In this document: positions 39,931-48,496 of the stretch, piece after piece
Numbering within the stretch: the stretch's first letter is position 1
Layout of the letters: the number at the start of each line of letters is the position of its first letter
NCBI GenBank assembly: GCA_023391095.1
Contig: JAEWBN010000006.1
Span: 190,888-254,887, forward strand
Length of the DNA stretch: 64,000 nt
Reading direction: 5' to 3'
DNA from: Pseudomonadota bacterium
Lineage (GTDB): Bacteria > Pseudomonadota > Alphaproteobacteria > Rhizobiales > Devosiaceae
Notes under the pieces: generated by a model
What the model was told of the DNA's origin: nothing
Databases searched by the model: none
What the model saw: only the letters and a program-made list of their open reading frames with translations
Program-made: the position numbers and the translations under genes

Positions 39931-40782
39931 TCAGTCATCGCCCGCGCTGGTCATGATGAAGTCGAAGGTCGATTTCCACGCCGTATCCGTTCCGGGCTCC
40001 ATCGACGCGATAAGAGAGGCTTTGACGCCGAATACGGCGTCGGAGGTGAGCCATTGGTCGCCCTCCACAAAAGTGTGTGTTACGATTGTCTGATAGCCGG
40101 GGGCGGTCACCAGGAAGTGCATGTGTGCTGGGCGGTTGGGGTGACGGCCGAGTGCGGCCAACATCTGCCCGACCGGGCCATCGTCGGGGATTGGATAGGA
40201 CACCGGACGAATGCCGCGGAAGCTATAGGCGCCATCCGCGCCCGTGACGAAAATGCCGCGATTGTTCCACCTCGGCTGAATGTCCGGCTGCTGGACGTCA
40301 TAGAAGCCGTCGGCATTGTCGCACCAGACGTCTATCCGGGCACCCTCGACGGGGTTGCCGGCAATGTCCCGCACATGACCCACGAAGAGGCAGGTTTCCC
40401 CCTTTCCATCCAGCGAGATGTTCGTGCCCATTGGATATTCAGGAGCGCCGTCGACGTGGAACGGGCCGAAGACGGTGTTTTCCGTGGCGCCCGATGGCCG
40501 CCGATTGTTGATGGCATCCACCAACATCGAAAAGCCAAGGACGTCGCTCAAAAGGATGAACTCCTGGCGGTTGCCATTGCTGATCTGACCGGTGCGGGTC
40601 AGAAAGTCGATAGCGACGCCCCATTCCTCTTGCGTCAGTTCCACATCTTTTGCGAAGGCATGGAGGTGCTTGACCAGCGAGGCCATGACCGTTGCCAACC
40701 TTGGGTTGATGTACGCGCCCATGCGGGCATTGACGGCTTCAACGCTGCGCGCCTCGGTGAAATAGTCGATGGTATCGGCCAT
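39931..40782 (-). CDS. Hydroxyquinol 1,2-dioxygenase (intradiol)
   Basis: A 283-aa non-haem Fe(III) enzyme that cleaves 1,2,4-trihydroxybenzene to maleylacetate. Ligands are two tyrosines (DGFYDVQQPD; RPVSYPIPDDGPVG) and two histidines (RPAHMHFLVTAPGYQTIVT). The N-terminal helical dimerisation domain (EWGVAIDFLTRTGQISNGNR, then QEFILLSDVLG) is that of catechol/hydroxyquinol dioxygenases. The adjacent monooxygenase and maleylacetate reductase favour hydroxyquinol over catechol. It is the last gene of the eight-gene minus-strand operon. Confidence 0.9.
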   Translation of the reverse strand: MADTIDYFTEARSVEAVNARMGAYINPRLATVMASLVKHLHAFAKDVELTQEEWGVAIDFLTRTGQISNGNRQEFILLSDVLGFSMLVDAINNRRPSGATENTVFGPFHVDGAPEYPMGTNISLDGKGETCLFVGHVRDIAGNPVEGARIDVWCDNADGFYDVQQPDIQPRWNNRGIFVTGADGAYSFRGIRPVSYPIPDDGPVGQMLAALGRHPNRPAHMHFLVTAPGYQTIVTHTFVEGDQWLTSDAVFGVKASLIASMEPGTDTAWKSTFDFIMTSAGDD

Positions 40783-40791
40783 TTTGGCTTC

Positions 40792-42576
40792 CTATTCTGC
40801 TGCGTTGCGCTGAGCGAGGCTGTCGCGGTCGAGGATGGCGGCGAGGACGCGGCTCAGTTCGGCCGCAGGGTCCGCCACCATTTCCTCCGCGCGCCAGGCG
40901 ACGTGGTGGTCGGGTCGCACCAGCACGCAGCCGCTATCGGTAATTTCCCTGGCACGGGCCCACGACCCTTCAAGATCCGACAGGGCGCGGCGGGGGCCGA
41001 TCACATGGGTGACTAGGGGGATGCCAATGGCCTTGGCCACCTTCTCGGCGGCCTTGGCCCAGGCCTCCCCGGCGATGCCTGTCAGAATTGTGAAACGCCC
41101 CTTGCCGGTAAGGTCCAGGGTGGAGTGCTTTGCTCCATTGGCGTCAAACAGCCAGGCATGGGGCAGGCGCGCCCCCGGCCAGGTGGTCGGCTGGTAGTGT
41201 AGTTCGGCGTCGAGCTCAAAGCTCGGCTCCATTTGGCCGTCGGTGACGACGGCTTGGGACTTGTAGCGCTGGTTCATTTCGACGCCATGTGCGTCGAATT
41301 CGTATTTCTTGAACGCGATCGCCTGGCGCAGGGCCTCGCGCTGGCGTTCGGCAGCTGGCGTTGCGTCGCAACGAGCGTTCATCGACGCCTTGATTTTGTC
41401 GATATCGGTGCCGCCGGTCATGCCCAGCGCTTCGAATATGGCGCCGGTTTCGCCGATCGACTGATTTGCCCGTGTAACGATCTGCCGGGCGATTGGCGCG
41501 CGCTCAACCGAATAGGTGTCGAGCAGCCCCATGCCCGCCTCGCCCTTGACCACGGCGGCAAGTTTCCAAGCGAGGTTGAACCCGTCCTGAATGGAAGTAT
41601 TGGAGCCAAGCCCGTTTGAAGGCGGATGGCGGTGCGCCGCATCCCCCATGATGAAAACGCGACCCTTCTGCATGTGGGTGGCGAACATGTTGTTGACGGT
41701 CCAGGTGTTGGCCGAGAGCAGTTCGATATCGAGGTTTGGATCGCCGACCAGTTGGCGGGCAACGCCGGTGGCGAAGTCGGCATCCACCACGGGAGCGGGC
41801 TGATTGATGTCGTAACCCCAGACGATCAGCCACTCGTTCCAGGGGCGGACCATGCGCACGAGGCCCATGCCGATGCCGCCGACGTCGGCGCCCGGCTGCA
41901 ACACCCAGTAGAGCACAGAGGGCCGGTGCGCGACGTAGCGCGTGAGGTCGGCGCGGAAGTGAATGTTCATCGAGCCGCCGACGCCCATCTGCCCCTCAAA
42001 GGGCAGGCCGGCATGTTCGGCGACCTTGGAGTTGCCGCCATCGGCACCGACCAGGAATTTCGAGCGGATCGTGATTTCCTTGCCCGTCAGACGGTCGAGG
42101 CAGGTCGTGGTCACCCCTTCGGCGTCCTGCTCATGACGCAGATATTCCGTCGACATGCGGGCCTGCGAACCACGCGAACAGGCCGTCTTGAACAGAAGCG
42201 GCTCCATAAACGTCTGCGGCAGGTCGTTCATCTTGGTGGGCGAGGACAGGTCGTGCTCGGCTTTTGACAGCGGGTGATTGCCCCAGCTCTTCATGCGGCC
42301 GATTTCTTCCCCGGCCAGGCTTTCGCAGAAGATGTTCTCGCCCATCAGTTCCTGGTGGGTCGCGAACAAATATGCCTCTTCCTCGACCTCGCGGCCCATG
42401 TCGCGCAGCACTTCCATGGTGCGCTGGTTGGTGATGTGAGCGCGCGGCGTATTAGCCAGCCAGCGATAGCGGTTGATGACCAGGTTATCCACGCCATAGG
42501 TCGAGAGCAGGGCCGCAGTGGCCGAGCCGGCCGGGCCGGTTCCGATCACCAGTACGTCAGTGGTAATATCTGCCAT
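40792..42576 (-). CDS. FAD-dependent aromatic hydroxylase (resorcinol/phenol type)
   Basis: A 594-aa class A flavoprotein monooxygenase. FAD motifs are DVLVIGTGPAGSATAALL at the start, the SKFLVGADGGNSKVAEHAG segment and GRVFIMGDAAHRHPPSNGLG. A C-terminal thioredoxin-like domain (GRFTILTGIAGEAW) is as in TfdB/PheA-type phenol hydroxylases. In this operon the likely reaction is hydroxylation of resorcinol to hydroxyquinol. Start 42576 follows GGGAGGA; the longer frame to 42681 runs into livM. It begins two bases after the livM stop and is followed after nine bases by the ring-cleavage enzyme. Confidence 0.88.
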   Translation of the reverse strand: MADITTDVLVIGTGPAGSATAALLSTYGVDNLVINRYRWLANTPRAHITNQRTMEVLRDMGREVEEEAYLFATHQELMGENIFCESLAGEEIGRMKSWGNHPLSKAEHDLSSPTKMNDLPQTFMEPLLFKTACSRGSQARMSTEYLRHEQDAEGVTTTCLDRLTGKEITIRSKFLVGADGGNSKVAEHAGLPFEGQMGVGGSMNIHFRADLTRYVAHRPSVLYWVLQPGADVGGIGMGLVRMVRPWNEWLIVWGYDINQPAPVVDADFATGVARQLVGDPNLDIELLSANTWTVNNMFATHMQKGRVFIMGDAAHRHPPSNGLGSNTSIQDGFNLAWKLAAVVKGEAGMGLLDTYSVERAPIARQIVTRANQSIGETGAIFEALGMTGGTDIDKIKASMNARCDATPAAERQREALRQAIAFKKYEFDAHGVEMNQRYKSQAVVTDGQMEPSFELDAELHYQPTTWPGARLPHAWLFDANGAKHSTLDLTGKGRFTILTGIAGEAWAKAAEKVAKAIGIPLVTHVIGPRRALSDLEGSWARAREITDSGCVLVRPDHHVAWRAEEMVADPAAELSRVLAAILDRDSLAQRNAAE

Positions 42577-42578
42577 GA

Positions 42579-43667
42579 TTATTCCTCCCTTGAGGGCGTT
42601 TTGGTCGAGAGCGGCCCACCCAGGAGGCGCCGCCGGATTGGGAAAAGCTGGATGCCGGTGCGGTCGGAGAAACTGCCCCATAGCCCGCGCGGCGCGAGCA
42701 GCATGACGCCTATGCCGATGACACCCAGGATCATCAGGTACCAGGCGCCGTATTGCGCAAGCAGGGACTGGAGCAGGAAGAAGATCAGGACGCCGACGAT
42801 GGGCCCTTCGATGGTGCCGATGCCCCCGATCACCACGATGAAGATGACGTAGGCCGTCCAGTCATTGAGCGAGAAGGCGGCGTCCGGAGAAATGCGCGCC
42901 TTCTGCATGTAGATCAGCGCGCCGGTGAGCCCCGTGCCCAGGGCGGCCGTGAGGAACACGAACCATTTCACGCGCTGCGCGTCCACGCCGACGGACCGAG
43001 CCGCCTGCGGATTGTCACGGACGGCTGCCAGTCCCAGACCGCGCTTGGAGCGCAGCAACCAGTAGATGTCGCCGATGGTCACGATTGCGAGGACCAGCGC
43101 GAGCCAATAGGCGAGAATGTCCCGCGCCGCGGCGGCTCGCACATCGAACAGCGTGGCGATCTGCTCGGTGAACATGATGTTTTCCGTTGCATTGCGCGGC
43201 AGGGATGTACCTGTGCCGCCGCCAACGGCGCGCCACTGCGCGACGACGAGGCGTGCAACTTCTGCCAGCACCCATGTGCCGATGGCGAAGTATGCCCCTT
43301 GCAGGCGAAAGGCGAAGAAGCCGAACGGCACGGCCAGAACCAGCGCAGCCAGACCGCCCAGGACGATGGCCGGGACCGGGTCCAGTCCCCAGAGAATGAC
43401 CGCCGCAAACAGGGCATAGGCGCCGATGCCAACGAAGGCCTGCTGACCGACCGAAACCAGCCCGCCATAGCCCGCCAGCAGGTTCCAGAATTGGGCAAGC
43501 GTCAGCATGGTCAGGATGAAAAACAGATCCTGGATCAGGCTTCGCGAGGCGAAGGCCGGCAATGCAAAGAGCCCGATGACAAGCACGATACCCACCAGCC
43601 CGGCGACCGTTGAGGTCCTCGTCCTGGTTTCGACGCGAAAGGTGGTTTCTGGCGCGGATATGGTCAT
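42579..43667 (-). CDS. livM: Branched-chain amino acid-type ABC permease LivM
   Basis: A 362-aa inner-membrane permease with about ten segments. Family markers include GYGGLVSVGQQAFVGIGAYA and AVRDNPQAARSVGVDAQRVK, the EAA-like coupling helix. ATG 43667 follows TTGAGG; a TTG at 43679 is the longer option. It pairs with LivH to form the channel. Because it sits between a solute-binding protein and aromatic degradation enzymes, the imported substrate is probably an aromatic acid rather than an amino acid. Confidence 0.92.
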   Translation of the reverse strand: MTISAPETTFRVETRTRTSTVAGLVGIVLVIGLFALPAFASRSLIQDLFFILTMLTLAQFWNLLAGYGGLVSVGQQAFVGIGAYALFAAVILWGLDPVPAIVLGGLAALVLAVPFGFFAFRLQGAYFAIGTWVLAEVARLVVAQWRAVGGGTGTSLPRNATENIMFTEQIATLFDVRAAAARDILAYWLALVLAIVTIGDIYWLLRSKRGLGLAAVRDNPQAARSVGVDAQRVKWFVFLTAALGTGLTGALIYMQKARISPDAAFSLNDWTAYVIFIVVIGGIGTIEGPIVGVLIFFLLQSLLAQYGAWYLMILGVIGIGVMLLAPRGLWGSFSDRTGIQLFPIRRRLLGGPLSTKTPSREE

Positions 43668-43675
43668 GACCGGCC

Positions 43676-44538
43676 TCAATCGAATGCGCGCGGAAACAGG
43701 CCGCGCGGCTTAAACAGGAGGACAAGAAGGAAGGCAATGTGGCCGGAAAGGATCTGCCACTCAGGATTGATGGCCGCGCCGATGGTCTGAGCCAGGCCAA
43801 TGATGACCCCGCCTGCCAGCGTGCCCCAGAGCGAACCCAGCCCGCCAATGATGACAGCCTCAAAGGCATAGATCAGTCGCGCCGGACCCACCGCCGGATC
43901 AAAGTTGGAGCGCATGCCGAGATAAAGCGCGGCAATGGTCACGATCATCATGGCAATGCCGGTTGCCTGGGCAAACACGGCATTGGGCCGAATCCCCATC
44001 AGGCTGGCCGTCGTGGGATCGTCCGAGGTGGCGCGGAACGAGCGCCCGAGTGCGGTGCGATAGAAGACGTGGTTGAGGATCAGGATGACTGCGATAGCCG
44101 ATCCGAAGGTCAGAAGCGGGAGGATGCCAACATTGATGCCGCCCAGATTGATCGACGCCACACCGACATCGCCCGTGGGCAGGCGCCGCGTATCGGCTGA
44201 CGCGCCTTGGAGCAGCGCGTTCTGAATGACCACCGAATGCCGAAGGTTACCAGGAGGGGCGGAAGGATATCTTCGCCAAGGACCCGGTTCAGCACCACCT
44301 TTTGCAACGCGTAACCAAGCCCGAACATGAGCGGCAGGGCAATCAGCGCTGCCACAAAGGGCGAAAGGCCGAGCAAGGAGACGATCAGGAGGATGAGATA
44401 TGCGCCGAGCACGATCAGATCACCATGGGCGAGATTGACCAAGCGCATGATCCCGAAAACAAGGCTGAGACCTGCGGCAAACAAGGCGTAGAGCCCGCCG
44501 AGGAGAATGCCCTGCACGATTGTGTCGATCCAGTTCAT
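43676..44538 (-). pseudogene. livH: LivH-type ABC permease, frameshifted
   Basis: Two overlapping frames make one LivH. The first runs from 44538 (NWIDTIVQGILLGGLYALFA) to about residue 101 (PPLLVTFG), then turns into nonsense (IRWSFRTRC). The second frame continues the family sequence from 44233 (VVIQNALLQGASADTRRL) to the normal end (PRGLFPRAFD). The span is 863 bases, one short of a multiple of three, so a single base was lost near 44234-44240 (ATTCG where six bases are needed). All neighbours are intact. Either the transporter is inactivated or this is a sequencing error; the rest of the protein shows no decay. Confidence 0.88.
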
Positions 44539-45242
44539 GCGGCCGCTCCGAAATAGGCGCTGTGGATGGCGTCTCGGCTCAGGTTGGACGGCGTCCCGGA
44601 CAGCGTCACCCTGCCCTCCATCATGCAGTAGACCCGGTCGGCCACCTTGAGGGCCTGACCGATATCCTGCTCGACGATGATCACGGCAGCACTACTCTCG
44701 CGGATACGGGGCATGGCGTTGTAGATGTCGCGTATGACCACCGGCGCCAGACCCAGCGAAATCTCGTCGCAGAGCAGCACATCGGGATTGCTCATGAGTG
44801 CCCTGCCGATGGCCACCATCTGCTGCTGGCCACCCGAAAGCGCGGTGCCTGCATTGTTGCGGCGTTCCTTCAGAATGGGAAAAAGCTCGTAGATCGCCTC
44901 GAGCGTCCAGGCTCCGGAGCCTTTGCGCACATGCGCCCCGATGAGCAGGTTTTCCTCGACCGTGAGGGAAGGAAACAGCTTGCGCCCCTCCGGCACCATG
45001 GCAATGCCGCGCGTCATGACCGCATCAGCCGGCAAGGCGCCGATGGCCTCGCCGCGGTAACGGATCGCCTCCGGATCGTTGCGCAGCACGCCCGACAGGG
45101 AGCGCAGAAGCGTTGTCTTGCCCGCCCCATTGGCGCCGATGATTGCGACGCATTCGCCGGCATCAAGCGTAACATCGACGCCGAACAGCGCCTGGAACTG
45201 GCCGTAATGGGCGGTGAGCCCGTGTGTGGAGAGCAGTGCCAT
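44535..45242 (-). CDS. livF: ABC transporter ATP-binding protein LivF
   Basis: A 235-aa ATPase. Walker A is IGANGAGKTTLLRSL, the signature is LSGGQQQMVAIGRALM and Walker B is VLLCDEISLGLAP, with the switch His replaced by Gln in IVEQDIGQAL as is usual in LivF. The start at 45242 overlaps the livG stop (ATGA), and the gene overlaps livH by four bases. It drives the Liv-type importer of the aromatic operon. Confidence 0.94.
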   Translation of the reverse strand: MALLSTHGLTAHYGQFQALFGVDVTLDAGECVAIIGANGAGKTTLLRSLSGVLRNDPEAIRYRGEAIGALPADAVMTRGIAMVPEGRKLFPSLTVEENLLIGAHVRKGSGAWTLEAIYELFPILKERRNNAGTALSGGQQQMVAIGRALMSNPDVLLCDEISLGLAPVVIRDIYNAMPRIRESSAAVIIVEQDIGQALKVADRVYCMMEGRVTLSGTPSNLSRDAIHSAYFGAAA

Positions 45243-45961
45243 CAGACTTCGATCCCCAGATAGATTTCGCGCACCTGCGGCCGGGCCATGATTTCCCCGG
45301 GCTCGCCCATCGCAATGACCTTGCCGAAGTCGAGCACCAGCAGCCGCTCGACGACCGAGGTCAGCGCATGCAGCACATGCTCGATCCAGATGATCGTCGT
45401 GCCACTGGCATGGATGTCCTTGATGGTGCCGACCAGTTGACGGCATTCACCCTCGGTCAGGCCACCGGCGATCTCATCGAGCAGTAGCAGTTTCGGGTCG
45501 GTGGCCAGGGCGCGCGCCAATTCCAGCCGCTTGCGCTCAAGCAGGGAAAGGCTGTCTGCAACGGTATTGGCGCGATGAATGAGCCCGGTGCGGTCCAGTA
45601 TATCGGCCGCGGCCATCTCGACGGCGCGCTCGCTCCTGCCCTGGCCGAAAGACCCCGCGACGAGGAGGTTTTCGAACACCGTCAACTTGCCGAAGGGCTG
45701 CGGGATCTGGAACGAGCGGCCGATGCCATTGAGGCAACGCTGCATGGCGCTCTGGCGCGTCACGTCCTCGCCAAGGAAGTGAACCGTGCCACTGTCTGCG
45801 GCGATGTTGCCGGTGATCAGATTGAAAAGCGTCGACTTACCGGCGCCATTGGGGCCGATAATGCCCAAGGCTTCCCCTTCGCGCACCTGGAAGGTGATCG
45901 CATCGGCAACCTTCAAGGCGCCAAAACTCTTGCAGACGCTGTCGAGTGAAATGATGGACAT
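45242..45961 (-). CDS. livG: ABC transporter ATP-binding protein LivG
   Basis: A 239-aa ATPase partner of LivF. Walker A is IGPNGAGKSTLFNLI, the LivG-specific NGIGRSFQIPQPFGKLTVFEN loop is present, then LERKRLELARALATDPKLLLLDEIAGG and the switch His in WIEHVLHAL. The C-signature is LSLLERKRLE rather than LSGGQ, which is typical of LivG. It is the first of the four transporter genes after the binding protein, separated from it by a stem-loop. Confidence 0.93.
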   Translation of the reverse strand: MSIISLDSVCKSFGALKVADAITFQVREGEALGIIGPNGAGKSTLFNLITGNIAADSGTVHFLGEDVTRQSAMQRCLNGIGRSFQIPQPFGKLTVFENLLVAGSFGQGRSERAVEMAAADILDRTGLIHRANTVADSLSLLERKRLELARALATDPKLLLLDEIAGGLTEGECRQLVGTIKDIHASGTTIIWIEHVLHALTSVVERLLVLDFGKVIAMGEPGEIMARPQVREIYLGIEV

Positions 45962-45976
45962 GTGCAGCCCCTGAAT

Positions 45977-46000
45977 GCCGGGCGCCCGCGGACGCCCGGC
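45977..46000 (-). other. Intercistronic stem-loop between binding protein and livG
   Basis: GCCGGGCG / CGCCCGGC, an eight-base-pair stem with an eight-base loop, directly downstream of the binding-protein gene on the minus strand. Such stems commonly stabilise the abundant binding-protein mRNA relative to the downstream permease genes. Confidence 0.6.
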
Positions 46001-46013
46001 TGGATTGGGTGAG

Positions 46014-47288
46014 TCAGGAAATGGCTTCCATGGACCCGCCTGTGGGGATGTTCTCGTGGCCGGTATTGTCGACGATCACGAGGTCGTAGCCCCCGCCGTC
46101 GCGCTTGCGCCACTGGCCGCCGACCAGCGGCGTCTTGCAGACATTAGTGGCGGCAAATGGCGGCACCCCTGCCCCGTCGAACTTCACCGGCCCAACAATG
46201 GTCTGCAGATCCGTTGCGGCGATGGCCTCGACCACGGCGTCGACATCACCAGCATCGCTGACGCGACCCATGACGTCGGCAGCCATTTCAAAGAGGGCAT
46301 GCACGAAGCCGATCGGCTGTGTCCACTGCTTGCCGGTCTCGGCAGTGTAGGTGTCCGCCAATTCCTTCGAGCTCATGCCATTGAGCGATGAGCTGAACGG
46401 ATGGCTCGGCGACCACCAGACCTCCGAGGACAGGTTGTGGCCGGTGTCTCCAAGGGCCTCCACCGCCTGTGGGAAGAGGATGGCCTTGCCGATGGACGCG
46501 GCCTTCGGGGTAAAGCCCTGCTGGCGCGCCTGGGTCCAGAAGGTTGTGAAGTCGGGCGGGATCGGCACGCCGGTGATGATGTCGGCATTGGCTTGACGGA
46601 AGGCGTTGATCTGGGCCGAGAAATCGTCGGTGAGGTTTTGGTAGCGGCCCGGATCGAACATCTGGAAGCCTTGTTCGGCCAGTGCGGGCGGGAAGCCGGT
46701 GTTCGGATCGCCCCAGGCATTGCCGTCCGCATCGTTCGGGAACAGGCCCCCAACGATCTTGTTGGTATCCAACTGTCCCCACATGTTGGTGAATACCGAG
46801 ATGACGTCTTCGAGGCCCCAGAAGAAGTGGTAGGCATATTCGAACGGGCGCCAGCTCTCGGGGTCGGCAGGGTTGCCCTGCTGGCCGATAAACCACGGCT
46901 GCCACGGCGCCATGGTCGAGATGAGGGGCACCCCTTCGGCTTCTGCCGTGGTGGTGACGGGATTGGTGGTTTCCGGGGTGGAAGCGACCATCATCAGGTC
47001 GACTTCGTCGTCGATGATCAATTCCTGCGCCACTTCGGCGGCGCGGTTGGGATTGGACTGGCTGTCCTTGACGATGATCTCGAAATTGGCCGCGGCTTCG
47101 CTCTTGGCAAAGTTGGACAAAATGAAGTTGTCAGCTTCGGCGAATGCCGCCAGCGGACCGGACTGGGGACTGACATAGCCCACCCGGATCCGGGCGCCCT
47201 GGGCGATGGCCGGCATGGGGAAAGCGCCCGTCGCGGCGATGAGGCCGGTTGCGGCTGTGCCCTTGAGCAGATTGCGACGCGTAATCAT
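46014..47288 (-). CDS. Periplasmic substrate-binding protein of a Liv-type transporter
   Basis: A 424-aa type I periplasmic binding protein. A Tat-type signal (ITRRNLLKGTAATGLIAATG) leads into IRVGYVSPQSGPLAAFAEAD, and VDLMMVASTPETTNPVTTTAE is typical of the LivJ/aromatic-acid-binding group. The start at 47288 is behind GGAGGAG. Twin-arginine export suggests folding before export. It is paired with LivFGHM and encoded 40 bases after the maleylacetate reductase gene. The ligand is probably an aromatic acid or phenolic substrate of the pathway. Confidence 0.9.
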   Translation of the reverse strand: MITRRNLLKGTAATGLIAATGAFPMPAIAQGARIRVGYVSPQSGPLAAFAEADNFILSNFAKSEAAANFEIIVKDSQSNPNRAAEVAQELIIDDEVDLMMVASTPETTNPVTTTAEAEGVPLISTMAPWQPWFIGQQGNPADPESWRPFEYAYHFFWGLEDVISVFTNMWGQLDTNKIVGGLFPNDADGNAWGDPNTGFPPALAEQGFQMFDPGRYQNLTDDFSAQINAFRQANADIITGVPIPPDFTTFWTQARQQGFTPKAASIGKAILFPQAVEALGDTGHNLSSEVWWSPSHPFSSSLNGMSSKELADTYTAETGKQWTQPIGFVHALFEMAADVMGRVSDAGDVDAVVEAIAATDLQTIVGPVKFDGAGVPPFAATNVCKTPLVGGQWRKRDGGGYDLVIVDNTGHENIPTGGSMEAIS

Positions 47289-47328
47289 GATTGGTTCTCC
47301 TCCCAAAAATCATGAGCCTTGCGGCTGT

Positions 47329-48402
47329 TCAGAATGCCGGCGGATCGCCCCTGAAGGCGGCCTCCAGCAAGGTGACGATGTCCTCCTTCGTCACCGGTTG
47401 CGGGTTCCAGTAGGGTTTGGATGTTGCCAGTTCGGCGGCTTTGCCGAGGTCTTCCTCGGGCATGCCGATCTCTTTTAGGGACAGTGGTGCACCGAGACGC
47501 TTGGCGAAGTCGTACAGCGCGCGGCCGGGATTTGTGTTGCCGAAGATACGGCCGACGGGCTCCAGTTCCTTGCCGGCTGCGCGCGCGTTGAACGCCAGGG
47601 CATGGGGCAGGATCACTGCATGCGTTTCGGCGTGCGGCAGATCAAAGGAGCCACCCAGGGTGTGGCAAAGCTTGTGATGGAGCGCCATTCCCACCTGCCC
47701 AAGCACCGTGCCACAGAGCCAGGCGCCATAGAGCGTACGCCCTCGCGCTTCGAGGTCAGCCGGATTGGCCACAACCTTGTCGAGCGACTCGGCAAAGGCT
47801 TCCAGCCCTTCTATGGCGACGAGCGTCGAAACCGGGTTGCGGTCGCGGGCGTAGAGGCCCTCGGCGGCATGGGCCATGGCGTTGAGAGCGCTGGTGACAG
47901 TCATGCCCACCGGCAGTGTCCTGACCAGTTCGGCGTCGTACAGAATGACCTCGGGCTGAACCCTGGCGTCGGTCAGAGTTGTCTTCACGCCATTTTCGGT
48001 CTGGCCGAGAATGTTCGTGGCCTCGGAACCGGCATAGGTGGTCGGCACCACGATCTGCGGCAGATCGGTGCGCAGGGCTATGGCTTTGCCGAGGCCGGTC
48101 GTCGATCCTCCACCAATGGCCACAACGCAGTCTGCTCGAACGGACTGGGCATGGGCAACAGCCTCCTCGGTGACAGATGTCGGCGTATGCATCGTCGCGC
48201 GGGTAAAAACGCCAACCGCAAGGTCGCCGATTTCCTGGGCCAGTTCCATGGCCGTGTCCGCCTGGCGTGGCGTGGAGAGGACCAGCGCACGTTTGCAGCC
48301 GAGCCTGGCGATTTCCTCGCTTACTTGGCTGCGGATACCGGCACCGAAGCGTACACGTACCGAGGCGAACTGAGCGGCGAAATTGGACGTGAAATGGGAC
48401 AT
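47329..48402 (-). CDS. Maleylacetate reductase
   Basis: A 357-aa iron-ADH-fold enzyme reducing maleylacetate to 3-oxoadipate with NAD(P)H. Features are VAIGGGSTTGLGKAIAL, VVPTTYAGSEATNILGQTEN and the His-rich ALHHKLCHTLGGSFDLPHAETHA. The GGSTTGLGKA and LGGSFDLPHAETHAVILPHA stretches mark maleylacetate reductases within the superfamily. Start 48402 follows GGAGG. It is the first gene of the operon and is divergent from a LysR regulator; with the hydroxylase and dioxygenase it completes resorcinol to 3-oxoadipate. Confidence 0.92.
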   Translation of the reverse strand: MSHFTSNFAAQFASVRVRFGAGIRSQVSEEIARLGCKRALVLSTPRQADTAMELAQEIGDLAVGVFTRATMHTPTSVTEEAVAHAQSVRADCVVAIGGGSTTGLGKAIALRTDLPQIVVPTTYAGSEATNILGQTENGVKTTLTDARVQPEVILYDAELVRTLPVGMTVTSALNAMAHAAEGLYARDRNPVSTLVAIEGLEAFAESLDKVVANPADLEARGRTLYGAWLCGTVLGQVGMALHHKLCHTLGGSFDLPHAETHAVILPHALAFNARAAGKELEPVGRIFGNTNPGRALYDFAKRLGAPLSLKEIGMPEEDLGKAAELATSKPYWNPQPVTKEDIVTLLEAAFRGDPPAF

Positions 48403-48496
48403 CAGAGCCTCCATGCATTCGGCTGCGAGGCTAAACTGGCACAAGTAACATATCCGCTTGATCGGATTTCAGCACGGTAACATAACTTGATGTTAT
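48403..48496. promoter_or_regulatory. Divergent LysR control region of the resorcinol operon
   Basis: Two inverted repeats: ATCCG-cttgat-CGGAT (48452-48467) and ATAAC-ttgat-GTTAT (48482-48496). The latter, a T-N11-A type box, overlaps the ATG of the LysR gene itself, so the regulator probably represses its own translation start or transcription while activating the divergent operon. TAACAT also occurs twice. Confidence 0.65.
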
